From Paragordius varius (taxonomy: Eukaryota > Nematomorpha): a DNA stretch of 64,000 nt. The notes under the pieces were generated by a model, which was not told the origin of the DNA, ran no database searches, and worked only from the letters and a program-made list of their open reading frames with translations. The DNA is taken from assembly GCA_964247055.1 (NCBI GenBank), contig OZ176050.1, forward strand, positions 10,106,001-10,170,000, written 5' to 3'. A program made the translations under genes and the position numbers. Numbering within the stretch: the stretch's first letter is position 1; each line of letters begins with the position of its first letter. Below are positions 28,001-41,400 of this stretch, one piece after another.

Positions 28001-31000
28001 GTAGTTTTAAATCTCTTTAGGCCAGAATTTGTATATGGTGGTCAATTTTTCTCAATTTTATAGTATTATATGTATCAGATATTTAAACAATTCGAGCGGC
28101 ACTAAAATTCAAATTATGCCATCAAATGATGAACTTTACAATAAAGCTAAATTAGTTTTATAGAAGCTGGAAGCCTTGTAGTAAGGTGAAAATGTGGAGT
28201 AGCCACCATAATTTGGTTAAATAATGAGACAAATATTTTCGTGAGCTCAATTTAATAAGGTGATGTTATGCTACATTCGTCATTTACTTTAATTATACAG
28301 AATTCGGCAAGTGTTAGAAAATCATAATGGATATTAAACCATTTACATTTATTTTTAAACATATCATGTCATCAGTAAAAAGGAATCACCCCCTCAATTT
28401 CGATTTTCAAATTGTCAGTTATAAGCGCAACTCTGCTCTTAATTCCCATCGTTTTGAGGCTTTCACTTATGTGTCATTAAAACATGTCGCCACCTTCATC
28501 TCTGACCCTACACTTGAATATCAATTTATCCTATCCTATCTGTATCCCAGAATTCGACAGTTTGTTATACTTTTTTCACTTCATCCTTCTTGATATGAGG
28601 ACTCAATAACGAGTGTCTGATGTATTTTTTTCTTCCATGTTTTGCGGTTGTAGGCGTCTTTAACATCAATTTTTCGTTCCTCAAGATCTTCTGTGATTGC
28701 TTTGTGCCATGTTAAGGGACACTACCTCTTTTATATATAATTCATAATGTTGACAAACATCATCTATTCGCTCAATGTTTCCTAACCAGCTTAGTTTTCT
28801 GGTTTGGATTATATGATCAATTTGATCTATTTGAATTGCGTGGGCGTCAAAGTTATTATTGAAATAAGATTTTTCACTATTCTATTTTTATATCTGCTTT
28901 TAACAATACTTCTAATAAATTTATTTTTTCCTGGAATATTTTTTACTCATCAACCTATCCATTCTCATATTTGCTACATTAAAAAAAGGCAAATCAATGC
29001 AACTTATACATCCTGGTTGGCTGAATCAACATAACTCTATGTCTATGCTTCTGTCACTCAACATTTTTGTCGCATTTATTTTCCGATTAAACCAAATTTT
29101 TATAAATCTTACTTTTAATAATCTGTTATATACAAAACTTAAATTCATGTCATTTTTGAAATTTTTAATTGTACGTACAATCTAATTACTTAATCAGTAA
29201 ATAGTTGTTTTTTAGGTCGATTTCGGACAAAATTTATTAAAAAAATGCAACATTTACACAGTTAATTAGACAATTAAAAAAATAATTTCATTTTATCACT
29301 AGCAATTATATAACGATAATATTTACAATAATAATTAGGTGAAATGGTAAAATAGCGTATGGTTAGAAAAGTAGGACAACAAACATCCATTATAAGCGCA
29401 TAAATAATAAATATAGCCTTTTCAAGATATCTCAAAATTTTTGAAACTATAAATTCGTTTAAGATATTTTTATCAAATAAATTTGATGTAATTTTAATAC
29501 TGATAATTTTTTGGTGAGGCAAAGTGTCTTATTTTGTAAAAAAATTTAAGAAAGATATTTTTATTTTAATAAATATTTAAATGATATATACAAATATAAT
29601 ACTCCATAATTTTTTGGTTGAATAAATTTTATAAATTAAAAAAGTAGGCCATCAGCTTTAATAATGATAACAAAAATGTGGAAATCATTCATACTACCTC
29701 AATGATTTTTAAATATCAATCCTTATAAAAATTTATTTTTAAATTTAGATTTTCCTTGTAGATTTGGGTCAAAATTTAGATTATTTGTTTTTACTGTTTT
29801 AAAAGGTTGACTCTATGTTTTTCACGACGTTCAAAGTATTTAAAAAATATTATTATTGCTTGCTAATATAAAATATTATTAGAAAGCAGGACATAATAAA
29901 TAGTCATTTTAAAGTAGACCAAGGACTTAAATTTTGTTATCTATCATTCAAAGAAAAAGTTTTTAAATGACCGTTTTAATCCTTAATATTTTAATACTTT
30001 ATAATGAAATATATAATATTTTAAATTTAGCATATTTAATTTAAAAAAATTAATATTCAATATTTTATTTTGTAAAAGTTAAACTTATATTTTTGTATAC
30101 CTTTTAATCGACACACATTTAAGTCGGGTTTGTAAATACATTAATGACCGCGACTGGTATCGATCTTAAAATAACCAGTCAAAAACTTTTAAAAATTATT
30201 TATATACCATAATTAAAATTAAAAGTTTTAAAATTTATCAAATTTTTACTAATTGTAATGATATATTTACAATATTAGGAAAACCAATTTAAATGGTAAA
30301 TTTACATAAATTGCAATGATATATTTATATTATTAACAAATCAATTTAAATGGTTAATCTAGTGTTTGGACATTTGTGTAATGATGATATATATAACCAT
30401 ATAACTGTATTAGTAGTTAAACCGGTAATTATTTTTAGATATAGAAAAACCAACCCGAATTATGAGTATATGTCTAATTTTTTTAATTTAAGATAGGTGA
30501 ATTTTATAAAAATATTGCAATTTGTAAATAAATTGAAAATTAAAGATAATTTTAACTGCTGAATAAGATAAAGTTTGATTGAATCTTAAAATTCTTTTGT
30601 TACAATTTCTACGACCATGCTTAAAAGAAATGTTTAGTTTAATAGGTTAAATATGGAGTTTATTGCATTGTAAATCACACAAATTAATAGAAGAGTCAAC
30701 AAAGTTGGATATGAAAATATAAACAGCCACAACCGCATTATTCAGATTTGAAATATTCAGATAAAATAATTTAAAAGAGTTAATTGTATGTACTGTAAAT
30801 AATTATGTTTAGCAGATTGGATTACTATTTGAGTGAATAAACTGTCTTTTAAAATCTAGAAAAATTATTTTAAACATAAAGAAATTTGGCCAATTTATTA
30901 ATTAAAAATTTAATTTAAGTAAGCAAGTAGAAATAATTATTAATAATAATTAATGTTATTGATAAAAATATGTTGAAAAAAAATGTAATCCCATAAAGAA

Positions 31001-34000
31001 AATCAAAAGAAAACTTACTATAAAATACACCAAACTTATGTTAGTATCTTCCGTAATCCCTCAAAAAAATTGTTCAAAAATATTTTTTTAATTTTATTAA
31101 AATTTAGACTAATTAAAATTTACAACTGAACAAGAACTTTGAAATTCTTGTGTCAAAATCTTAATTAGCCATTCGCGTAATGGCAAAGAATGTTTTGAAA
31201 GATTGAAAATATTCGCTAATACTTATTAAAGGTTACCTAAGGATATTTTTTATCAAATTTTACTTAACTGAGTTGGTTAATCTAATATATATTTAATTCA
31301 AATAAAAAAATCTTTTTTTTGAAGTTGCATACTCTAATGTGATTTATAAGTTATACGTATTTATTTTATTGGACTATAAATATATTCTGTAACTTTTTAA
31401 TTGTATTAATATTTTTGAAAAAATAAAAATTCTCATCTCAAACACTTTTCCGCGAAATATTATTTGCAATGTTGACCATAAATAGCAAATATATTTGAAT
31501 ATTAAAATGCTTAGTTAACTTAAATAATTATATATTATGATTCTCAATTTATTAAAAAATGTAAGGTTTATTTCATCATTTAAAGAATTTTAATTTTTAA
31601 ATGTATAATTATATAAAAGTAATATAGAGAAATTTTAAATATATAATTAAAATATCAAATATTTTTAGAAGCCGCTATATATTTACCTTTTTTACGATTC
31701 TTAAGTATGCAAAATTTTATTTATGTGTAATTAAGCGACAATTATGGTTGTCCCTTTTAATATTATAAGTTTTGATTGTGCTTGGCCTTTTCATATTTAT
31801 TAAGAAAATTCTACAAAATATAATAGATTTAAAAGTGAAAGAATACTTTTCCACCAAAAAATTCATTAGTCATAACTTAAAAAACCACCAATAATCAAAA
31901 CATCTCTCGTATTCTATAACTAAAATACAATATATTAGGCGCAGAAAAAGTCCGAGGTTAACCAAACCTTTTTTTCAATATTGTTAAGTAACAATGAAAG
32001 AGGCGAGAAGAAAAAATAATTCGTCCCATGAATATTAATTTAAATATATTACCATAATTAGTATATGCCAACATAGGATATATATTTATAATTAATATTT
32101 AGAATAGGCACAGAAGCGTAAACCAATTATTCAATATTGTGTTCAAAATATAATATTAATTACTTTTGAATATTGCATAAGCATTTTTTTTGTATCATAT
32201 AACAAAACATAGTGTTATTTTTCTGACAAACTTTTCGACATTAACATTTTTCCTTGGTGGTAAGGGGATGCAGATCAACTTGTGAATATTTTAATTAATT
32301 TCTTAGAATACGGTCCACCAACAAAGATACTTACTGTAAAACTTATTTTTAACAAAATTGTATTTAAATATTATTATTATTATTATTGAACTATTAAATA
32401 GGGTTGATTTGAGAAAAATAAAATAAAAATCTCTGTTATTGGAAATCATATTCACTCTACCCCTCCAACAAAAAAGCAAAACAGTCGATTTTATTAAAAA
32501 TATTATATTTTTATATATAGTATAATATTTTAAATTGGAAATATTAAATATTGTGTAGCTTGCTATATTTCGAATAATCTGATAAGGACAGTTTAGGGTA
32601 GTTTTATACCCCAAAGCCATTTTAAATAAAAATATCTTAAAAAATATTTATAATATAAGCCAAATTTAAAATTATGTTATCTTTTTTTAGGCATACAATT
32701 TTTTTAAAAATGTAAAATTTTAAAAACTCGTATAAATTTTTTCATCGCCATTATTTGCTTTAATTTTTAATTGTGAATACAACATGCAAAACACTGCATA
32801 TTTTGGTTGAAAAAATACAATTAATTGACTTTGGAAAGCTTTCAAATTGCAATTTACCAGCAAATGTTTGATATTTATTTATTTTTATATCAGCTGTTCG
32901 TTCAGTGGAGCTATCTGAATTTGAGATGTAGGAATTTGAAACTTTAAGAATTCTATGTTTTTTATCAAATACAAAAGAAGAGGATAATAAAATTTTCAAA
33001 ACAACTTGTAAAACAGTAGTTTGTTCATTAGTTTAAGCTCTGGGGTCAAAAACTCCTTCCGAGGACAAAAAATGAAAATGTAATGAAGTCTTTAAGTTAT
33101 TATTACCTCCGATATTTCGGTTTGGTATGCAGGGGAAAATTAAAAACTTTAATTTATTTTGGATAAATAAATGTAAATTTTACTTCATCTTTAGGTGCGA
33201 CTTATTTTGAACGTTTATAAACAGACTTCTTTGCTTATTTTTCAATAATAAAAATAGTTTCAATAATACATAACCCTATATTTTCCAAAACAACGTAGGT
33301 GCATTAAACCAATGTTTATTAAAAAACTTTTTATATATTGATTGCAATAATTAATCATTGAGAAAATAACGGGCATATACCATTCAAAACTCAAATTCAC
33401 ACTTGAACAGTTAAATTCACCTCAAACAATTCAAAGTCACCCTAAAATAAATTAAGTTTTTTTTAAGATTAAAAATTACCTCTATTTTATAATATTATTA
33501 AATTATAAAATTCTGTTTAAAATTAGTATAATGCTGAAAAAAGAATTATGTCGTAAAAATATATTATCCCGAAAACACATAATTTATTTTTAGGGTAAAT
33601 TTGAATTGTTCAAGGGTGAATTTAAATTGTAAATGGTATATTTAGCGCCAGATACATAGTTCACCACCATATTTGTCATTTGCTCTTTGATATTATGAGT
33701 TTTGAGTAAGATAAACTTTCTAGTTTTATATGGCACAATCATTTTAATCTAACATGATTTCAAATTATTTAGATTGAAAAAAAAAATTTAAATCACATAT
33801 ATGTAGATCCAAATATATTAATATTCTGACACAACAAATACATAAATTATTAGATATATATATATATATATACAAAAAGTTAAGAATAAATTAAAATAAA
33901 TAAATATATTGAACATTTTGACACCCGTATCTCAATCTATCTATCTAGAATATGTTTCACACATTAAAATATTTTAGTAATTATATATGTTTTTTCAAAT

Positions 34001-35177
34001 CAAATGTATGTGACCATCAGTTTATGCAAATTAATATTTTTCACATACCAGATATTGATCAATCAAAAATTTCAGTAAAAAATTTCTAAATCTATATTCT
34101 GACTGAATATTTAGAAAAATGTGGAAATAGATTGGGGAGATAACACATACACAAAAAAAGATTAATTAAAATTAAAATTTTAATTTAAATGCACTGAATG
34201 CAATGCAGCAGGCGACAAAAATACTAAATCACAAAATTTATGGTTTTTACATATAATTTGTATAATTGTTTATTGAAAAAAAATTGTAATTAACGCGCAC
34301 GGATTATTGTAAAATTATGCCAACCACAATCAATAAGGAAGGACATGCAATCTAAATATTTCCATTTTTAGTTATCAAGGGACATTTAAAATTTAAATTA
34401 TTTTGCTTAAGCCACCGATATTTTTGGGTCTATAGATATTTAACATCCACATTATCATGAATTAACAACTTATATTTACGTTAATATCGTTACATCAAAA
34501 ATATATCAAGGGTGGTCGACTTCTTTTTAAAATATTACGTCGCTTAACATTAGTGAATAATTCAATAATTCTTAATTTATTTAATAAAAATAAATAATTG
34601 AAGAACTTAACCACTTAATTTCTCATCATAAAAATTAATAAAAGAAATAACCTTTTTATTCGCATAAATTATTTAGACATAAACAAAGTTAAGAAAAAAA
34701 TATAGATTAATATAAATATATTTGCATGTGTTTGCATATATTTGCATTCAAGACACGAATTTTAATCATCAGTTTTCCCCTATATATCAAAAAAACAAAA
34801 TTTAACAGAGGGGACATGATATATATACAGTAATGAATAATAACTAACTATAGATTGTTTCAAAAAAATGTCCACAAGAAAAGAGGTGTCTCACACCACT
34901 GATGAAAAGTGGTCAAAGTTTTAGCCTATAATTTTGATCCTTATCAAAATATACATATTCCAATTATTTTCTAATTTATATTTTTGTATATATGTATATG
35001 TCTACATCTTAATTTTAATATATTTGCTCCACACACCACTATTCATCACACAATGTCATCCATCCTTTCATTATTCAAAGTTTGGTTATATAGTATTTTG
35101 TTAGACACCACAAAATAAATTAATTATATGTGAATAAATTCACAAATTATATATAATCAGCAACAAAGTAAAAGTTT

Positions 35178-35217
<40 letters not shown>

Positions 35218-38200
35218 TATTTTAGGAGATTATTCATTATAAACAAGTAACTGAGTTTTTTAAGAAAAAAATGTGTTTTATTAACCTCATTATTGGTCCG
35301 TTTGAATTCACGACTTTGTTCGACGAGCTTTTGGCGAGAGTTATCACTTTCATCCTGGCGATTAGCGATATCCAATGCGACTTGATCAAGTTCTTTCTAA
35401 ACGAATGCATAAAACATGTATAAATAAAATTAAGGCCCATATATTCAATAGATTTGATAATATGGGAATTAGCTTTTTGTAAAACAATATTTTAGCTAAG
35501 GAAATTCATAAATTAATGAGTAAAAATATCATGAAACCGTTTCACACTCAGCTTTCAATAATCGGTCAACATTTATAATATCATTCGTGACTTGCCCTAA
35601 TATACAGTAGCATATGGTATAAAATAAATTTGTCCATAATTAAATAAATAAAATTAATGTTTAAAGGTGAGAAAAAGTTGTCTAATTCCAATCCAAAATT
35701 TTACCATACGCTACTGTAAATGTAACTCTCTGTAAACTGATCTACTAAATTTAGTCAGAATTTTTGCCTAATTTACAATTTCACATATTTGATAATCTTA
35801 GTGATTAAAAACGCACATTATAAAAGGGACCTTTTTAAAATTCAATGAGCAATTCACATATTAGGGTTATTAGAGTCCATCTAACACATATACACAATAT
35901 TTAATATCAATTAGTAATAAAGGAAACAGTATTGATCAATATAATATATAAATGCTTTAGCAAGATTTAATGATTAAAATATATGTTATAAATAAGAGCA
36001 GCAATAATATGCCAACTAATAAATAATAATAATTGGTGACCTATGTGTCAGAATAATGATTTTTTGTTTTTTAGATACTCAATAAACCCTGTGTGGATCT
36101 CGCAATATTCTTACGTCTTCGAATTTTAATTGATTAAACACGAGTAATTCAACTAACTTAGACCATTAATAAAAGTATTAAGAAACAGAGATGGTATTTC
36201 ATAGTTTTAAACTAAAGAAATAGGTCGATTTTAGAGAAAAATCGTATAAATTAAAAACGGGACTTTGATACAAAATATCCAGATTTAGAAGTAGACTTAT
36301 TTATTAATAATCTATTTTATTTATTATCTGTATAGATATAGTTCAATCACCTTAGCTTAAATATTAATTAGGAGTTTTATTTCTTTTTTTTCAGGTATGT
36401 ATGTATTGAATGTGCATTTATATACATACATCGTATAAATAGATATCGCTTGCTTCTCATATATCCAATATCCTGTGTTTTAATTTTTTTTGAAGAGACT
36501 AGTAATTTGTTTGATTTGCTAATCAGCTTAATAATAATAATAATTAAATTTTAGTTGTTTTTTAATAATATTGATGTACATTTAATTGGTCAAAATTATT
36601 AACAAAAAGGTTGAAATCGCGTGTTTAGAAACAAAGGAAAGCATAGCATAGCCATTGTAAAATTTAACACCCTTTAATCGATCACAAATACAGTTTTTGC
36701 CTTGCTTCCTACTACATCATATACTCAGGTAGCAAAAATCAATATAAAGAAGTTTAAAAGTATTATTTAATAAGCATTCGTGTTGAATTTAACTATAAAA
36801 ATTTAGCGAAATCAGATTTTGTGTTATATTACAATTAAACGATAAGGGAAACTTAAATGAAATTAAACAGATAAAAATATTTAATCACGAAATCAATTTA
36901 TAGGCTCTTTCATCACTCTCAATTATTCTCGTTACACACTGTGAAATAATTATAGATACAAATAAATTGTGAAAAAAATCTTTTATGAATCCACTTGTTT
37001 TAATGTTTAAGTGTCTCTCTATTCCCTTAAAGACATAAATCTATAATATATTCTAGAAAAACGGTATAAATGCATAGCTTTTTTCAGGTAAAAATAAATA
37101 TCATCTACGAATATGTTTTCACACGACGTCCAATCATTCATTGCGTGTCAATATATGATTATTTTCTTCCGCTTTTTTGTTAATAACAATAAATCGAAAT
37201 ATCATGTTGTAAGGTCAACTAAATTTAAACTGAGTGATGAATTAAAAATAGATACGTCCGAAAATTACAAAAAGGATATTTTTATTTGAAGAATAAAAGG
37301 TATTAAGGTATAATTATTAAGGCATTGGGCTAATAAACTATGGATGAGCGTGTAACAGAGTTATATCCCCAAAACTGAACAATAGTACCATCAGCTTTGG
37401 GCAAGGGAGATTGAAGCTTTCAGAACTTTCGGAATATTTAAGTCATTATTCTTATACAAAAAAGAAAATAAAGTTAAACGATTGGTACTCGAACCGCGGC
37501 ACTATAAATTTTTATAGCCCTGAATTTATTAAATTTTTTATTGAGTATAAAGATTGGCAAATGTGTCAAACAACTATGAAATTTTTATCGGTATATATAT
37601 GGGGCAGGACTCTTGAGACAAAATTGGATGATTATCACCGCTCTATACTGGATAATATTTTTATTACGAAATATCCTAACGATTTTATTAAATAGGGGGG
37701 CTCGTTTGAGAAAATCCAGGTAATGATATCACCCACATTAAGAATCCTAAACATAAAAAGTGATTCTCACATTTATAAATCACTGAAATAAACAGGGATT
37801 AAAAGTTTTTTATCACAAGTTCAATACAAATTTCATCTAAAAATGATTGAAATATAACACAAACTCTCAATAATAGAAATTTAATTTGAATTAATTCTCG
37901 CTACATTTTTCAATATAATATAATATACATTTTTCACAAAAATTTTATTTTTTAAGTTCCCCGTATTTTAGATAGGTCATGATGACAAATATTGTCATAT
38001 ATAATATATATTACGCACGAATGAGATTGTATATATGTAATAAAATCTACCAACCACATTTAAAACTCAATCAATCTATCTCTAGGTAAAAAGTTGGTAT
38101 GATTTATTTTCCCCTTATTTGAACATAAAAATAAATTTTATTTTAGATTTAAAACGAACGAAATAAAAACGATGGATGGATAAATTTGATTTTTTTAAAT

Positions 38201-38450
38201 TTTTTTATCAATCAAAATTCTTTACACATCCTCATATTGGTATTAAATTATCAAAATAATAAATCACTATGGACACAGTATCAAATTCAACCAAATTGGT
38301 AAATAAACATGGAAAAATTTTAAATTCCTGGAGAGATATATAAATTAGATTGATTGAAGCTCAATCTAAAAGGTTTTACGTTTATTGGAAAAATAAATTA
38401 TATTAATTAAGAAATGCCAAAGACAAAATCTATCTTATAGGAAAAGCTAT

Positions 38451-38485
<35 letters not shown>

Positions 38486-41400
38486 CACAAAGATTTGCGT
38501 TTAGGTTTTCTATGGATAAATTCATAATTTTTTCTTTAATTCGCCAATCAACTTCAAACTCTATTAAAAAAGATTCCGTTTTATGACTAAATATCGTAGA
38601 GTTACCCGTGTTTATTTTAGTTTTGCTAAGCCAAAGTTCCAATAAATTATCTGTTTTTCTACGTATCATAACAATATTGATAGTTTTAAATCACCATATT
38701 TCGAATAACCGTATTTTATATGCTAATTATAAGCCTTAATGTTTTGGAAAAAAGGATAGATTTCAAATTTTGAAAGAACTTTTAAAAAAGTAATACCACA
38801 ATAGCAAAATAATCTATTTTTCATATCGCGACAAGTCACACATACTCTTTAAAAATAGTAGTAAATCTATTATTAGACTAAAAGATAAAATACAATTTAA
38901 CAAAGGGTTATGGTGGTCGTATATCATATCACCATTTTAAAGTTTAAGTTTTATTTTTGGAAAATATAAAATCAAATTTAATAAACCTCAATTGTGAAAT
39001 TGAAATCCCTAAGCGCGTTTCACATCATATTTTTAGTTTTATTTTGTAACCAAAAAATGATAAAAAGCGCATCTCTATTAGAGATAGATGTTTATAAAAG
39101 ATAAATACGATAAAATCCTTTTTTTTCAATAACAATAAATCTGAGAGATATGTGAATGTTTGACATCATTTTCCCAAAATTTGTCATAAATTGCAAAACT
39201 CAATCCAAAAAAAAGAGTACACACACATATTGTTAAATTACTTATGTTTTTTTCCATAGAAAAGAGGTAAATATAGTGTCTCTAAAGGTAAATTAAATTT
39301 AAGGAACACAATTTACAAGATCAATCTACAAAGGGATAGTAATAATTTATTTTGCACAAAATTTATATTTTAATGGCAATTAATTTTGAAAAAAAAATTC
39401 GAGAACGCGCAAATATCTTATCTCAAGTCTAAATCATTAGTTTGTAGGCGTAACACTTTCATATTTTCTGCTATAATAATAATAATCATGTTTTTACATC
39501 TTGTAAATATAAACGATACCAAAAGATATAAATGTCACAATATATGTAATTGCATCAAATAATTTAAATTAAATTTATATAAAGGTGAGTGAATACTTTA
39601 CAATGTTTGTTGAAATAAAAAAGTACATTGATCTTTATAATGGGTAGCCAAATGTAAATGTTAAAATATATGGGGTTAACTAAGTACGTTAAAAATTATT
39701 GGGTCGATGTTTTATAGAAATACTATTACAAACTGAAAATGTATTTTCTAATCTAATCATAAAAAATGAGATTGATTTTGATGTAAAACTGGTTAATAGC
39801 GTTATTTTTTTTATTGTGAAAATCAGACATTGTTTCAAATTTCCTTCTTTATCATATTTTATGGTAAACTTGAATTCATATGCAAAAAGTTATTAAAATT
39901 GATGTAGTTTATATTGTTTAGAAATCCCAAACTAAAAAAAATTAATTTGTTAAGTTAAAAATAGTAATTTTCATCTTGCATTGTTTTGGTAAACCCCTAG
40001 TTAAATAAATATTACATATTATCTTACATATATATTATGCCAAATTCAGGGTCGAATACCTGCTTTAAGAATCTAAAAATATTGGTCACTTTATGAGTAA
40101 ATAAATTCGATAAGATTTTAAGCAGTCAGATGTTGCAAAATGGCTAAACATTGCAAGTTAATAGATAATAGTAAAATAGTCAACTAAGTTTGTGTTCAAT
40201 AAGCTTCAACATTTATATAGTAAAGCGTCCAAAAGGCAAAAAGCAGATTTTTAAAACAAAAATAAAAGTATTTTATAGAATTTAGTTAACATTGCATGGT
40301 GGTTTATAAAGATGCAAGCATCAGGTTGACTAACACTTCGCATTCGCTTCTTAATTTTGTGTTTCATGTAATTAACCCGTTCGCTATTTCAGATGGCAAA
40401 TTATATATAAATGTAATTCAAGCTTTATAATTTTATAAAAACTAAGGTGTGTATTATTATTCAATTAAAGATTCATCTATGACAGAAATACAAGGATATA
40501 ATATTTATTGACTGGTTCAGATGAAAGACTGCCATAAGCAGCCAAACTGGTCATAATTATTTAGGTGGATAATCCAATTTGATGGAGAATTTGAAAATCA
40601 AGGCTTTGAAAAGGAGTCCAGGTTCTATTTTAGCAGGAACCTTAGGTTAAGGCGAAAACAATCAGTTTTCTTGCACTGGAACCAACCCGGTTGCATTTAA
40701 TTCAAAATAACCGGTTCTTACCATTCAATAACCATCTAATTCTGGTTTTACTTTTTTGGCCTGGTTAGTAGCCCTTGTTTTCAAATGTGTCCTCGATTTG
40801 CTTATATTTTGATTTTTTGCCTTAATCTTGCATAACAATTGGATAAAGTATTTTCAAAAAATATAACTGTGGATATTGGAATGAATATAAAGCTTTTATG
40901 GAGCAAAAAATGCTTAAATGTCAAATAACTGTCCTATAAATTTTAGATGGTAAACAACTCTCCAAAAAATACAAACTGAATTGCATAAGAAGTGTGCTTG
41001 TTTATATTACAATAAAAACTGGTCAAAAAAATTGAATAAAGATTCAAATTTGTCTTGGCCATATCGAACAATGATTAATGGATAATATGGAAACTATTCA
41101 TATTGTAACTAGGTTTGAATAAATAGTTTTAGTTAGATTGAGAAGAAATGCAAGACATTTTGTAATATATCATATGTATATATGTATAGTTTTTGCAAAA
41201 AAGTGTGCTTTCGAAACATTTTATATTTATCGTCCATAAATAAATATTATTAGCAATATATAAATATATATCATGAATAAATGAATCCATAATATTTAAT
41301 CTTTCTTTAAAACTAATAAAATCAAATTTAGTATGCAACAAATATATCCATATAATAATCATATTCTGTACACATATCCATTCGTATGTGGATTCGAAGA

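Larger units (their letters stand above)
27041..35285 (-). other. Shared intron 2 (8.2 kb)
   Basis: Holds a LINE fragment (about 28600-28835), a 58-base tandem duplication (30251-30358), an inverted-repeat element (33376-33640), and (TA)n tracts at 33854-33872 and 35182-35213. The remainder shows only short AT-driven frames; no nested gene was recognised. Confidence 0.65.

Noticed and set aside
28327-28593. 88-codon plus-strand frame beside the LINE fragment
   Set aside because: Opposite strand to the LINE remnant, overlapping its end; no family and no splice signals.
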